Assembly (NCBI GenBank): GCA_040285745.1
Contig: JAUFOR010000008.1
Location: forward strand, 1,302,001 to 1,366,000
Direction: 5' to 3'
DNA from: Barthelona sp. PCE
Taxonomy: Eukaryota; Metamonada: BaSk clade
DNA: 64,000 nt
Shown here one piece after another: positions 1-9,028 of this stretch. The translations under genes were made by a program, and so were the position numbers. Numbering within the stretch: position 1 is the stretch's first letter; each line of letters opens with the position of its first letter. The notes below the pieces were generated by a model. It was given only the letters and a program-made list of their open reading frames with translations, had not been told where the DNA came from and ran no database searches.

Positions 1-2247
1 GGCTTTCAAACAGCGGAAGAAGAAACCTTGATTTAGGCTATCCTTTCTTCCAGTACATAACTGATGAAAGGCTGAAGCGGTGAGTTTGGCGATTTCCATG
101 AGGTGTTGTGTTTCGCTAGAATCATCCATAAGCATGGCTTGAGACGAATCAACCGTCCACCTGACCATCCACGGTTCTCTTGATTCGAGGAAACGGTCGC
201 ACTCCGCTCCGGGTATGAACCTGATAATGGGGTACTGTCCGCTGACGTCAACGACGGGTTCAACGACGTTCTTGTAGAGCGCAAGTACAAGACACGAGTA
301 TATCTTGGCGGCCTTCATCCTTGAACCCTTGTTGTAACAATTCAGCGCTGAAAGATTCAGGTTACGTATCTTTTTTGCACGAGAGCCTCTCAAAACATCA
401 GGGAGGATACTTCTCCCAATACCTTTCTCGCCTGCACGTGTGTACTCGCATATCTCCTTCACAGCCTGAGCAACCAATGCAATATCGTCTCGAATGTCAA
501 CAGTGTCATAATGCGCAACCTTACAAGCAGCGCATGTTCCATTACATTGCTCAACAGAAAAATCGTCCTCGTTCATGAGTGCAAGAAGCTGTTTTCGATG
601 ACACTCCGTCGAGTTCAAGCACAAGTTGGCCATTCTCAGCAATTTAAACATGACCCTCATCTTATGATCCTTTGATTCCATCGTCTGTGACTCACTGGGG
701 CGCATAATAAGCCGCAGCGTATCAAAACAGTCTTGAGGCTGGAATAAAACTATAGACTCGGCAGGCTGTCGATCTCGGCCTGCACGACCACTCTCCTGCA
801 AAAAATGCTCAACACTCTTCGGAATATACGTATGTATAACACCGCGTACGTCTGCCTTGTCGACACCCATGCCGAAAGCGACTGTAGCAACGATAACATT
901 GATCTCATCGGTCTTCCACTGCTTCTCAACCATCTGGCGCATATCGGGCTCCAACCCTGCATGATAATACGCAACCTTATGTCCCTCTAGGCGTGCATAG
1001 ATATCCTCAGCAGTTGCTCTCTTCAGAACATAAACAATAACTGATTGGTTGCGGAAACGCGAGGAAAGCAAGCGGCGCAACATGGATACGAGGTCATCCT
1101 TTGAAGTACATTGGATGAATTTGTAAGATATGTTAGGTCGATTGAGTGATTGTTTAACAACAAACGGGTCTGCCATGTCCAAAATGCCAATGATCTCCGA
1201 AATGACGGCCTTGGAAGCTGTTGCTGTACATGCAGTGACTGGGACGTTGGGAAATCTCTCTCTGAGTGTGCTTAAGTTCTTGTACGCAACTCTAAAGTCA
1301 TGGCCCCATTGCGAAATACAGTGCGCCTCATCAACAACGAACCTTGCAACGCGCCCAGCTTTCACAGCCTCCTCAAGTGCGACCTGGAAGTCCTGAGACC
1401 GATCAAACATTTCAGGTGAACAGTACAGCAGATCGAGCTTCACTGATGGGTTTCGAAACATGCGTAGCACTTCCATGTGTCTTTGTGGGTCCGTCATCAT
1501 GGATACAAGCCGTTCTGCGCGAACGTTGTTCTCCTTCAGCGCCTCTATTTGGTCGTTCATGAGCGCAATAAGAGGGGAAAAGACAACCGTAACGTTGGTT
1601 TGGATGACTGCAGGGAGTTGGAACGTTAGCGACTTACCTGCTCCAGTTGGGAACAAAATAAACACGTCTAAGTTCCGCAAAACCGCCTGTATAACCTTCT
1701 CCTGGTCCGGTCGAAATGATACATTTCCGAAAACAGTCGTGTTTGTATATCGTATCTCATCTGTGAAAATATCATCAAATGCCTTGTGCTGTGATACGTT
1801 AACCAGGTTTTTTATGTTGATCTTTGGCCTGCGCGCCTCAATTGACTGCACTTCACCTATCAATTGAGTAACATGATCCTGAAAACTACGCAGCTTATAA
1901 CAAATGTCCTTAGTCAGGTGAAATGTCCTGTGATCAATATTCATGACATCGTCAGAGCTTAGTGTATGGAAGACTGATGACGATATTTGCTGTTGAAGTG
2001 GGATTAGCGCACATGATATGCTGTCCATACTATTCCTTAATTTCTCGTTAATATCGGGTCTTTTTGGTAGCTTCACGGGTGGAAAGTGTTCTACGCTACG
2101 TCCCCCAGTGTAAAAATCGTGCAGAGTGCGTTGTGTATGTGACTTCTGCACTTTTTGCCGCAACCCACCACTATCTGATCGTCGTACACGAGGGATGTCG
2201 CTAAAATCGTCTTCAGAGTCTAAAAATTCACCCAAATCAATCGACAT
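1..2247 (-). CDS. RecQ-family ATP-dependent DNA helicase (3' end runs off the window)
   Basis: My minus-strand translation stays open to base 1, so the C-terminus lies outside the window. In order it shows a Walker A motif (TGAGKS, near base 1640), a DEAH box in the context VVDEAHCISQWGHDFR (near 1335), helicase motif VI (QESGRAGRDR, near 785) and a RecQ zinc-binding cysteine set (CxxxxxC, then CxxxCxxC, near 540-630). RecQ enzymes unwind DNA 3'-5' in recombination and replication-fork repair. An acidic, basic-patch N-terminal extension precedes the helicase core. The first in-frame ATG is at 2247, but the frame is open upstream to a TAG near 2360 with no ATG, so a short upstream exon or a non-standard start is possible. 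The family assignment is secure; the exact subtype (BLM, RECQ5 or RECQ1) is not. Confidence 0.93.
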   Translation of the reverse strand, partial: MSIDLGEFLDSEDDFSDIPRVRRSDSGGLRQKVQKSHTQRTLHDFYTGGRSVEHFPPVKLPKRPDINEKLRNSMDSISCALIPLQQQISSSVFHTLSSDDVMNIDHRTFHLTKDICYKLRSFQDHVTQLIGEVQSIEARRPKINIKNLVNVSQHKAFDDIFTDEIRYTNTTVFGNVSFRPDQEKVIQAVLRNLDVFILFPTGAGKSLTFQLPAVIQTNVTVVFSPLIALMNDQIEALKENNVRAERLVSMMTDPQRHMEVLRMFRNPSVKLDLLYCSPEMFDRSQDFQVALEEAVKAGRVARFVVDEAHCISQWGHDFRVAYKNLSTLRERFPNVPVTACTATASKAVISEIIGILDMADPFVVKQSLNRPNISYKFIQCTSKDDLVSMLRRLLSSRFRNQSVIVYVLKRATAEDIYARLEGHKVAYYHAGLEPDMRQMVEKQWKTDEINVIVATVAFGMGVDKADVRGVIHTYIPKSVEHFLQESGRAGRDRQPAESIVLFQPQDCFDTLRLIMRPSESQTMESKDHKMRVMFKLLRMANLCLNSTECHRKQLLALMNEDDFSVEQCNGTCAACKVAHYDTVDIRDDIALVAQAVKEICEYTRAGEKGIGRSILPDVLRGSRAKKIRNLNLSALNCYNKGSRMKAAKIYSCLVLALYKNVVEPVVDVSGQYPIIRFIPGAECDRFLESREPWMVRWTVDSSQAMLMDDSSETQHLMEIAKLTASAFHQLCTGRKDSLNQGFFFRCLKA

Positions 2248-2785
2248 CTGCTTTTTCTCGCTTTTCTCAATTTGCCCGGTTCGGAAGTTCTCAATATCAA
2301 GACTTAAATCATCCAATGAGTCGGATTCGTCGTCAAAACAAGGCAGAGGCAGCGTAAAATAAAACTAAACTGCAGAAATGGTGGTAAAAAAACGAAATGC
2401 AGTCTGTAAATGAATTCTCAAAATACGCTTCCAACTACCATGCTCTATCTTGTATAGTTTCCTTCAAAAACCGTGTGTTTATCTTGTAAAAAACACATTA
2501 GAAACTGCCTGACTTTAAAATCAAAATACCTATCTTTGTTTAAACCCTTCAAAAAGTGCTATTAGCCGGGATTTTTAAGGCCAATGCACCTGAATGGATG
2601 AAGACCGAAGTAAAATTTCAAAATAAACAAAAGATTGCATTCCAACATTGGTGCAACTTCTGAAATCCTTTCAGAATCTCAGAGTGAAAATGCTGGTCGT
2701 CTTTCAATGTTTCTGAAACTGTTATTCTCTTGCGATTTCCAACAATTTCCAGCATCCAAAAAAAACCTTTACATAAACATTTTAC
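2248..2785. other. Intergenic region upstream of RecQ
   Basis: AT-rich DNA between the RecQ start and the stop of the next minus-strand gene. The first 110 bases continue the RecQ reading frame without an ATG (acidic residues such as DDESDSLDD), so part of this may be coding through an upstream exon. The rest contains no convincing ORF or RNA gene. Confidence 0.5.
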
Positions 2786-3856
2786 TTAACTTGCTGTCCA
2801 ATAAGAGGAGAAGCAACACATATTGTCCTTACTTTCCCCTGCTGGCATATCCATTGCCCTTCTTCCCCGATCATACAGATGAACATTCATTGATCCAGCG
2901 TCCCCAAATATATAACCACCATGAATACCTCCCAAAACACGGCACCAGTCCAATGTGATGAAATAACGTTCTATATTCATCCTATGCAAAGATCTCTCCT
3001 CTATACTGAAATCTAAAACAGGATCTTGAGCAAAATGACCCATTGGGCTAAACAAACGCGTCTGGTCCTGCCTGTGGACTGGTGGAAACCAGCGAGGGCG
3101 ACCATGGGGAATGACAGGTAATAAATCTTCGTTAATGAACTTCATCTCTTTGACAAATTTGTTAATTTCCCGTAGCAAATTATGCAAATGCTTTACCTCC
3201 TGGTAGGGTGGACTACGTTTTCCCTTTCCTAGTACATCGTATCCGAAATCATACAAAATACTTGTCTCATCAATTGATGCAAATTGATCGTGTATCACCC
3301 ATTCCTTAACGATCTTACAATCTATTTTCCTGTGTTTGCCAACGTGGCCCATCGCAGGATAATTATAATCTATGGGATTCTCAAGGTCGCTTTCGGACAT
3401 CCATCGCATGCGAAGATAACCATCGTCCCATTGCAGATCATATGCCTCTGGAAGGAACATCTGCACCATTGCCAGATCATCTGGAAACTCCATAAAACCG
3501 GGGGGAAGTGTCTTAACCATAATTTGACCAATAAATACCATTGCTCTCCTTTCCCCCTCATGACTGTAGGTGGGATACGTAGGATATGCCTCGCACATAA
3601 ATGGGCGTTCACCACCGAACTTTGATACAAGGGCCTTTGGATCATCCTCAACCATTTCCATTGGCACATTTCCTCTTCTAAGAGGGTATGGTGAGATTGG
3701 ATCCGTTATTATTCCTACAACCTGGTGGCGTGTCTGCAATAAAATGTCTACAACATGCTGAATGAACTCATTCTCTACTCCGAACATAGCATATATGCTT
3801 TCCCTAACGATTTCGTCACTGGGCATCTCAAGCCTTCTTATTGTTGGAACTTCCAT
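2786..3856 (-). CDS. DUF1963 / YwqG-like domain protein
   Basis: A 356-residue protein counted from the first ATG; the frame extends seven codons further upstream from a TTG. The middle reads SKFGGERPF, then ERRAMVFIGQIMVKTLPPGF. This matches the DUF1963 layout of a GG-containing entry motif, a 'FIGQI' strand and a proline-glycine turn. The C-terminal part has the family's 'GDAGSMNVHLYD' segment. DUF1963/YwqG proteins occur in bacteria and scattered eukaryotes and have no settled biochemical role. No signal peptide or transmembrane helix is visible, so it is probably cytosolic. The assignment rests on pattern recognition and is moderately confident. Confidence 0.65.
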   Translation of the reverse strand: MEVPTIRRLEMPSDEIVRESIYAMFGVENEFIQHVVDILLQTRHQVVGIITDPISPYPLRRGNVPMEMVEDDPKALVSKFGGERPFMCEAYPTYPTYSHEGERRAMVFIGQIMVKTLPPGFMEFPDDLAMVQMFLPEAYDLQWDDGYLRMRWMSESDLENPIDYNYPAMGHVGKHRKIDCKIVKEWVIHDQFASIDETSILYDFGYDVLGKGKRSPPYQEVKHLHNLLREINKFVKEMKFINEDLLPVIPHGRPRWFPPVHRQDQTRLFSPMGHFAQDPVLDFSIEERSLHRMNIERYFITLDWCRVLGGIHGGYIFGDAGSMNVHLYDRGRRAMDMPAGESKDNMCCFSSYWTAS

Positions 3857-4439
3857 CCTTGTAAAGAAAGCAATCAAGCAAAAAACGAGTTTCTTCTTTA
3901 TGCTATCTTTTCAAAACTCAGAAAAATTGTTTAGTTTACTTTATTTTCCTGTTTTGCATTTATTTAAAGGGCAATTCGTGATATAGACAAAGATAAACAA
4001 AGCATTTATCTTGCTTTACCATTCCTTAATTGGGCAATTTAAATACCATATATTTGTGCAAATTAGAATTTGAGCTCATAATTCTGGGAAAATATAGTGC
4101 AATTAATGCAGATAAGTTTTTTAACATTTTTGATTGTTGCTGTTAATAAGATGTGACAACATAACCAACGATTGTTAAAGCTTTAGCACCAGTGATGATT
4201 ATTTTTCCCAATTTTTGATGCCAGCCCAACAGTAATGCTTTTAATACTGAATTTCTTGCTGCAGTACGTAGCATGGACTGCAAAACTTTTTTTCAGGAAC
4301 GTACCCTAAAGATTTTCTGTTGTTAAATGCCGAATTACAGTTCAAAAATATATCATTTTGCTGTCAATTCAATTGGTGGATTTTTTTTTTCTTCAAGTTA
4401 ACAATTTAATACTTTATGCTTTTACAAAGTTAAGGTGGT
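3857..4439. other. AT-rich intergenic region, nothing recognised
   Basis: About 580 bases with homopolymer T/A runs between two minus-strand genes. I see no ORF, tRNA-like fold or repeat. It presumably holds the promoter of the DUF1963 gene and the 3' end of the small LEA-like gene. Confidence 0.5.
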
Positions 4440-4622
4440 TTAGCTCTTCCCAGTGTTGGATCCTTTCGAAGAAGATGTTGTTGCAGTACTTGATGTAGAA
4501 GTGTTTCTTGCTGCTGCACGTTGGGCGCGAGATGCAAAGCTTCCTGATTTAACAGATCCTGTTGATCTTGCTGTTGATGATTGGATGCGGCTAGCTGCCC
4601 CTTGTGACATTTTTTTACCCAT
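4440..4622 (-). CDS. Small seed-maturation-protein (SMP/LEA)-like protein
   Basis: A 60-residue ORF. Its N-terminal half carries the SMP-domain signature: AASRIQSS, then a G-S-F-A-S-R-A-Q block followed by AAARN. Single-SMP-domain proteins of this size are known in fungi and other eukaryotes. In plants the domain belongs to late-embryogenesis-abundant proteins linked to desiccation and stress tolerance. The C-terminus is a low-complexity Ser/Thr/Lys tail. Overlapping frames of similar length exist on both strands, but only this frame gives the domain signature. A TTTTTCAACTT element lies about 25 nt upstream of the ATG. A role in stress or cyst survival is inference. Confidence 0.72.
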   Translation of the reverse strand: MGKKMSQGAASRIQSSTARSTGSVKSGSFASRAQRAAARNTSTSSTATTSSSKGSNTGKS

Positions 4623-5119
4623 CTTGATATCTTGAAGTAAGTAAGTTGAAAAATTTTAAGCAACATTTTCTATTTTTTGTTAAATTCAAGTTGTTTGATT
4701 GAGTGTTTTACTCGCAAACTGGCACGGAATACAGCTCTAAATTTTGCATGCTAACTCTTTAATAATTGGGTCAATAACATAATTGGTTCAACCATTATTT
4801 GTAATATTCAATCAATTGAAGATGTTCATTGATGTAGTTGACTGTAAGCAGCTTATAAGGTTGAATTAAGAATAAATTTCATTCTTCTTATTTCAACCAT
4901 ACATCTGTGTATGATAAATGTTTTCAATGAATGATGCTGGGACAGAAGGGGATATATGTATCTAGAACTTTGTTGGTCCTGATCAGGATGATCCTGTAAT
5001 TGATTTTGAACAGAGAATGGAATAGAACGTATGCGGGTGTATTTCAATTTCTCACCATTTTAAAGTTTCCTATTTATTTTATTGTATTATTTAGTAATTG
5101 AAATACTACTATTTTTCAG
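4623..5119. other. AT-rich intergenic region
   Basis: No supported gene. Its right end, TACTACTATTTTTCAG just before the ATG at 5120, resembles either an intron 3' splice site or the TCA element seen upstream of other starts here. No matching donor gives a sensible spliced product. Confidence 0.4.
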
Positions 5120-5260
5120 ATGTATGGACTTCCAAACTCTGAAGAAGGTAGCCCGTATGCGGCACCATATCCGAACTTAGATCTCTGTAAAGAATCTGAT
5201 TACTTTCCTTTATTACCCGTTAACATGGATGAGACTCTGGAAGAAAATCATCATGTGTAG
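5120..5260 (+). CDS. Possible 46-residue small protein
   Basis: A short ORF starting 2 nt after a TTTTTCA element and ending in TAG. The product is acidic and rich in Pro and Tyr (for example SPYAAPYPNLDLC near residues 11-23), with a His-His-Val end. Nothing in it is recognised. It could be a genuine short protein, the last exon of a spliced gene, or chance. In favour are its position right behind the promoter-like motif and a candidate poly(A) signal (AATAAA at 5389) downstream. Transcript data would decide. Confidence 0.3.
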   Translation: MYGLPNSEEGSPYAAPYPNLDLCKESDYFPLLPVNMDETLEENHHV

Positions 5261-6056
5261 TAGGTGTCCGTAGGACCCGATACGGTTTTTCTTACCCTTT
5301 TCAAAAAAAAAGGTTTTAGGCCACTTCCAGGACGAAACACCCTCTACACGTGAAGGCGAGCCTTCCCACGTGAGCGTTCCCCGACGTCAATAAACCTACT
5401 TCAGTATAAGCACATATTTGCTTATCGATGCCATCTAAGCACCTTGCACAACACATGCACTAAGTAAATTTGCTACAAAATCCACTCCAAAGCCAACTTT
5501 TCAAAAACAAAAATTTGCAATTGCAATCGAACCGTATAATCAGTTTACCACATGATCGACAAGAATCGCATAACAACACATGCAATTTATCTAGATTTAT
5601 TGATATACAGCTCATACGTACAGCAGGAGGCCCACTCTGGGATACATATTCCAACACTGTAAGTACATTCACTTGTAAACATCTTTTTATTTACTATTAT
5701 TAGTAAAGATTGGACAACTCGCTAATCGCGAGTTTCTTTCACCGGAATATTTATATCTGTTATTGCAAAGCCTAAAAATAACACCTATTTTCATGTGTAT
5801 TGTAGAATAGTGCTTCATATGCCATGCTGTTGCTATTTTATGTGGGTTTTAGATAACTAAATGGTTCTAACTTGATGTGAATTCTATTTGGTTAATTGGT
5901 TCATAATTTCCATTCAGTTCAACAGCTTTTTAAGGTGCATTCCAGGTGAAAAAACATCTTTTCGGTCTCAAAGGAGCATTTATTCAGTGAAATTAATGTT
6001 GAAGAACCAAATATTATGTAACTGTTTTAATCACCCTTTTCCGCTGATTACATACA
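5261..6056. other. Intergenic region with a structured GC-rich patch
   Basis: Contains the CACGTG hairpin and an upstream GTCC-GTA-GGAC mini-stem near 5267-5276. I looked for tRNA, snRNA, SRP, RNase P and hammerhead signatures and none fits. The remainder up to the XRN-like gene is AT-rich without a convincing ORF. Confidence 0.4.
5347..5372. repeat. Hairpin flanked by two CACGTG palindromes
   Basis: CACGTG, then AAGG-CGAG-CCTT and CC, then CACGTG again. This forms a strong stem with a CGAG tetraloop and the E-box core in both arms. It lies within a locally GC-rich block (about 5260-5390) in otherwise AT-rich DNA. It could be an RNA structural element or a paired site for a DNA-binding protein. 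Confidence 0.55.
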
Positions 6057-7751
6057 ATGGGTATTCCCAGATTCTTACCTTACCTCATAGAGACTTTTCC
6101 CGCCTGTATCATTAGCAGACGTGAACAAAAACTTAAATTCGACTTCTTGCTGCTTGACTGCGATTCTTTTCCAAATCGTGCACGCAATTGCATGAGAACC
6201 CTGGAAAGTACTGAGAATCATATGTTCAAAATGATGCTAGGTTCAATAACTGAACACAACATCCTTACGGGAACATTTTTCCTTCTCGACGGCACTCGGT
6301 CATCACTAAACGATGCCAAAATAATGTCTCGGCGCTTCCGCCGCAACCTTGACAGGATGTATTGTTTCATGCACCAGATAAACAATGATGATTACAGCGA
6401 CAGCCTTGATCTCGGGCACTTAATCTCTTCAACAGGAGTTTATACAACATCTTTCAATGCGGCGTTCAACCGAGCAATCAACCTCGTACTGCAGATTATC
6501 CTGTCATGGGGAAAGATCGGCGCTATCGCCAATGGAGCATTGGGGATAGAGCACAAAATGGAAAAAATCATTACGTACTGTCGTAATGCTAAACCTGACT
6601 CTAAAATTCTAATTACCACACCAGATACTGATGCGGTGGTGCTTATGCTTGGTCTCAACGTTAAAAACACTTATGTAAGCGTTGTCCAAAAACACCGGCG
6701 TGCAATAATTGATATTGATCACCTCAGAGAAGAAATGAACCGTGCATACTTCAACTGGCGCAACATTATTATTGTCAACAGTCTTGTAACGAGAAACTAC
6801 TGTTTTGCTATCATGGATCAGTTGCAATGGCGTGATGCAATGAAGTATATAGGCGAAAACAAGCTCAGTCTGATGGATAACGACGGTGAACTTGACCATG
6901 CTGCTTTGAAGTGCGTTCTTGCCGAATTTGTAGTAGTTGATACCGACGAAAGTACTAATGAGGTGGTTTCGATCGCAGAGGAGGACCTTGCCTTCGCTAC
7001 TCAGTACTGGAAGGACTTCTGTGTCACTGTTGGATCATTCGTGTACGGTGCACCTGAAACGTTGCAACAGCCAACTATAATTGAGAAACTCACACCTCTT
7101 CAGCGCAAGCTGGTCATTGAGCAGCTTGATATGGCTGATCTAACACTTCAACAACCGCTATTCAGTGATATTGAGATCGAAATTAAAAATGCAAAACAGT
7201 ACACACTTGCTTCGCGCCTCCTTCTCTTTCCGTTTAATGTATGGCAATATATGCTTCCCGAGCATGTATATCTTGCAGTAGTTGATGCTCTTGAAGCCAA
7301 CGACCTCATACAAGTCCTCACAAGTCGTATGCCAACATACGAGCAAGTTGCTGCATTCATTGACGAACGCAACAAAGTTCTTGACTACAATGCAACTCTT
7401 GAAAGAAAAGAAGATCAAATTAGGTATGATTACCCGGAATATGACTGGTTCTTTTCAGATGAAGAGGATGAAAGTGAGCTCATCAATGTTCTTGATCCAA
7501 TTCTAAAGGCTCATGATTGCTTCGGGCCTTATATCTTCGATGCCTCTAATATGAAGACTAACACGGTCGACAATCCATTCTTGCAAGTGTTTATAGCAGC
7601 TGATTCAGAAAAAATGGATTTAATCAAGCATAATTCCGAAACATATCCCAGTATGATTCAAACGAAGCATTCCTCGTTCTGGAACAGGTGTGAGGAGATA
7701 TACTACCACCGTTATTCTCATAGCTTTGCTTCTGCTGACGAAATTTTCTGA
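6057..7751 (+). CDS. Divergent XRN-family 5'-3' exoribonuclease-like protein
   Basis: A 564-residue protein starting MGIPRFLPYL, the hallmark N-terminus of XRN1/XRN2-type nucleases. Further landmarks align in order: an LLDCD acidic segment (D34, D36), LLDGTRSS...SRRFRR (D78, residues 76-95), a G-I-E-H-K motif (163-167) in place of the usual E-G-E-H-K, and PDTD (D190, D192) in place of D-A-D-L. XRN enzymes degrade 5'-monophosphorylated RNA in mRNA decay or transcription termination. Odd points are the short length, loss of the first glutamate of the EGE pair, and weak similarity beyond residue 210. It may be a reduced or catalytically altered paralogue. The family call is fairly confident; activity is uncertain. 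Confidence 0.7.
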   Translation: MGIPRFLPYLIETFPACIISRREQKLKFDFLLLDCDSFPNRARNCMRTLESTENHMFKMMLGSITEHNILTGTFFLLDGTRSSLNDAKIMSRRFRRNLDRMYCFMHQINNDDYSDSLDLGHLISSTGVYTTSFNAAFNRAINLVLQIILSWGKIGAIANGALGIEHKMEKIITYCRNAKPDSKILITTPDTDAVVLMLGLNVKNTYVSVVQKHRRAIIDIDHLREEMNRAYFNWRNIIIVNSLVTRNYCFAIMDQLQWRDAMKYIGENKLSLMDNDGELDHAALKCVLAEFVVVDTDESTNEVVSIAEEDLAFATQYWKDFCVTVGSFVYGAPETLQQPTIIEKLTPLQRKLVIEQLDMADLTLQQPLFSDIEIEIKNAKQYTLASRLLLFPFNVWQYMLPEHVYLAVVDALEANDLIQVLTSRMPTYEQVAAFIDERNKVLDYNATLERKEDQIRYDYPEYDWFFSDEEDESELINVLDPILKAHDCFGPYIFDASNMKTNTVDNPFLQVFIAADSEKMDLIKHNSETYPSMIQTKHSSFWNRCEEIYYHRYSHSFASADEIF

Positions 7752-8353
7752 GCAAAAGAATAAAAATTCTCCCCATCATTTGTTTTCAATAACTATATAT
7801 ATATATAGGGTGTAATTAGCCCCAAAAACAGCCCCATTTGTGACCAAATATGAAAAGTAGATGAAGAAGTACGGAAAATAAAAGCAACAAAAATATCATG
7901 CTATGCTGGAGGATGATGATTCGACCAGACTGCTATAAATACAGCAGAGCCAAAACTCACTTAGCGTGACTTCACAAGGGCTGAGTTCTCTCGGATACAT
8001 GCATGTTTACTGACAGATATCTAGTTGGATGGCGTGAATAAGTTCCTAAGCTCGAGGTCGGGTAATTGAGTTCCCACCCCATAAAAAATAGTAAAAAAGA
8101 GAAATCAGGAATGTACGATAAAGGACGTAATTCGGACAGCACATTCATGAGTCACAGATTCACTCTGCCATGAGTTCCGTCAACCACATGCTTCCATCAT
8201 TCAACATCATTCAACAATGAGACATAGACTAAATAGACCAAAAAAAAGGGAAATTATGAAAGAAAATATAGCCTATGCACGAAAACATACATAGACCAAA
8301 AAATAATTCATCACATTATTTTTCACCAGTAATAACTTTTGCTGGCAAAAAAC
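7752..8353. other. Intergenic region upstream of the tRNA, no gene recognised
   Basis: Contains a (TA)7 microsatellite at 7794-7807. A mixed-composition block at about 7920-8085 is less AT-rich than its surroundings and could be an unrecognised non-coding RNA. I could not match it to any snRNA or SRP signature. Confidence 0.4.
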
Positions 8354-8433
8354 GCATGTACTAGGATTTGAACCTAGGAGCCCGGGGGCACACGCTTTCG
8401 AGGCGCACCGAATAACCGCTATCGCATACATGC
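8354..8433 (-). tRNA. tRNA-Ser (anticodon CGA)
   Basis: An 80-nt cloverleaf on the minus strand. The acceptor stem GCATGTA/TACATGC is a perfect 7 bp. The D arm has CGA/TCG with an AGCGGTTAT-like loop. The anticodon loop CTCGAAA carries CGA at 8400-8398, reading UCG codons. The long variable arm (GCCC/GGGC-type) expected of serine tRNAs is present, and the T arm is CTAGG-TTCAAAT-CCTAG. No intron is seen and CCA is not encoded, as usual in eukaryotes. The anticodon stem contains two G-T wobble pairs at its outer end. Confidence 0.93.
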
Positions 8434-9028
8434 TATTCAGAAATATTCCATAATATTAAATAAGATGACGTTTAAAATAGCCAAATTCTGAGTTTTGGAC
8501 TTTGACATTCAAAACATTCTAATATGTTCTTCTATAGCAGCGCAGCCGGAGAAAAATTGAATAAAAAGTGTAAATTATTAGTAAAAAATATCTCCTCAAT
8601 ATTACACTTTATACACTTTTAAATCATAAAATAAATCATAAAATATCACAATATAGTCACTATAAATGTTTAATAGTAATATAAAGAGTAATACTTGGAT
8701 AAAAAATTGTTAACTTCTCCAAAGCACAATTATTTGCATACAAAAGTGTATTGAAGATGTGAATAAGTTGTATAAATTATCATAAGCACCGAAAGTTTGA
8801 ATAAATGTTATTCTAAGAAAACCTGCTTGTGCATTAGTTCTATTTTTCCATTTTTTTTGCTTATTTTTTCCTCTTTTTTAGTTTCAACACAACTAACATC
8901 TCATTATTAGTGACCAAAAAGGATATTAATTGGAGTTATAAGTATTGTTTTATTTTCCCAAAATTGAACATAGTTTGCAACCGAAAAATATCTTTTGCAC
9001 ATTTGATTTGGCTGAAAAATTCAGTATA
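8434..9028. other. AT-rich intergenic region between the tRNA and the PLB-like gene
   Basis: Strongly AT-rich (many ATAAA and TATAA runs). It holds no recognisable ORF or RNA and presumably includes the PLB promoter. An ATTCAGTATA element precedes the chosen ATG by 6-8 nt. Confidence 0.4.

Noticed and set aside
1460-1867. Plus-strand open frames opposite RecQ
   Set aside because: The minus strand encodes ordered helicase motifs across the same bases.
5258-5400. tRNA, snRNA, hammerhead or SRP RNA gene
   Set aside because: I could not find a cloverleaf, a CUGAUGA core, U1/U2/U4/U5/U6 signature strings or SRP motifs. Only a local hairpin is supported.
7794-7807. (TA)7 tract as a regulatory element
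   Set aside because: A short dinucleotide run in AT-rich intergenic DNA is expected by chance and slippage.
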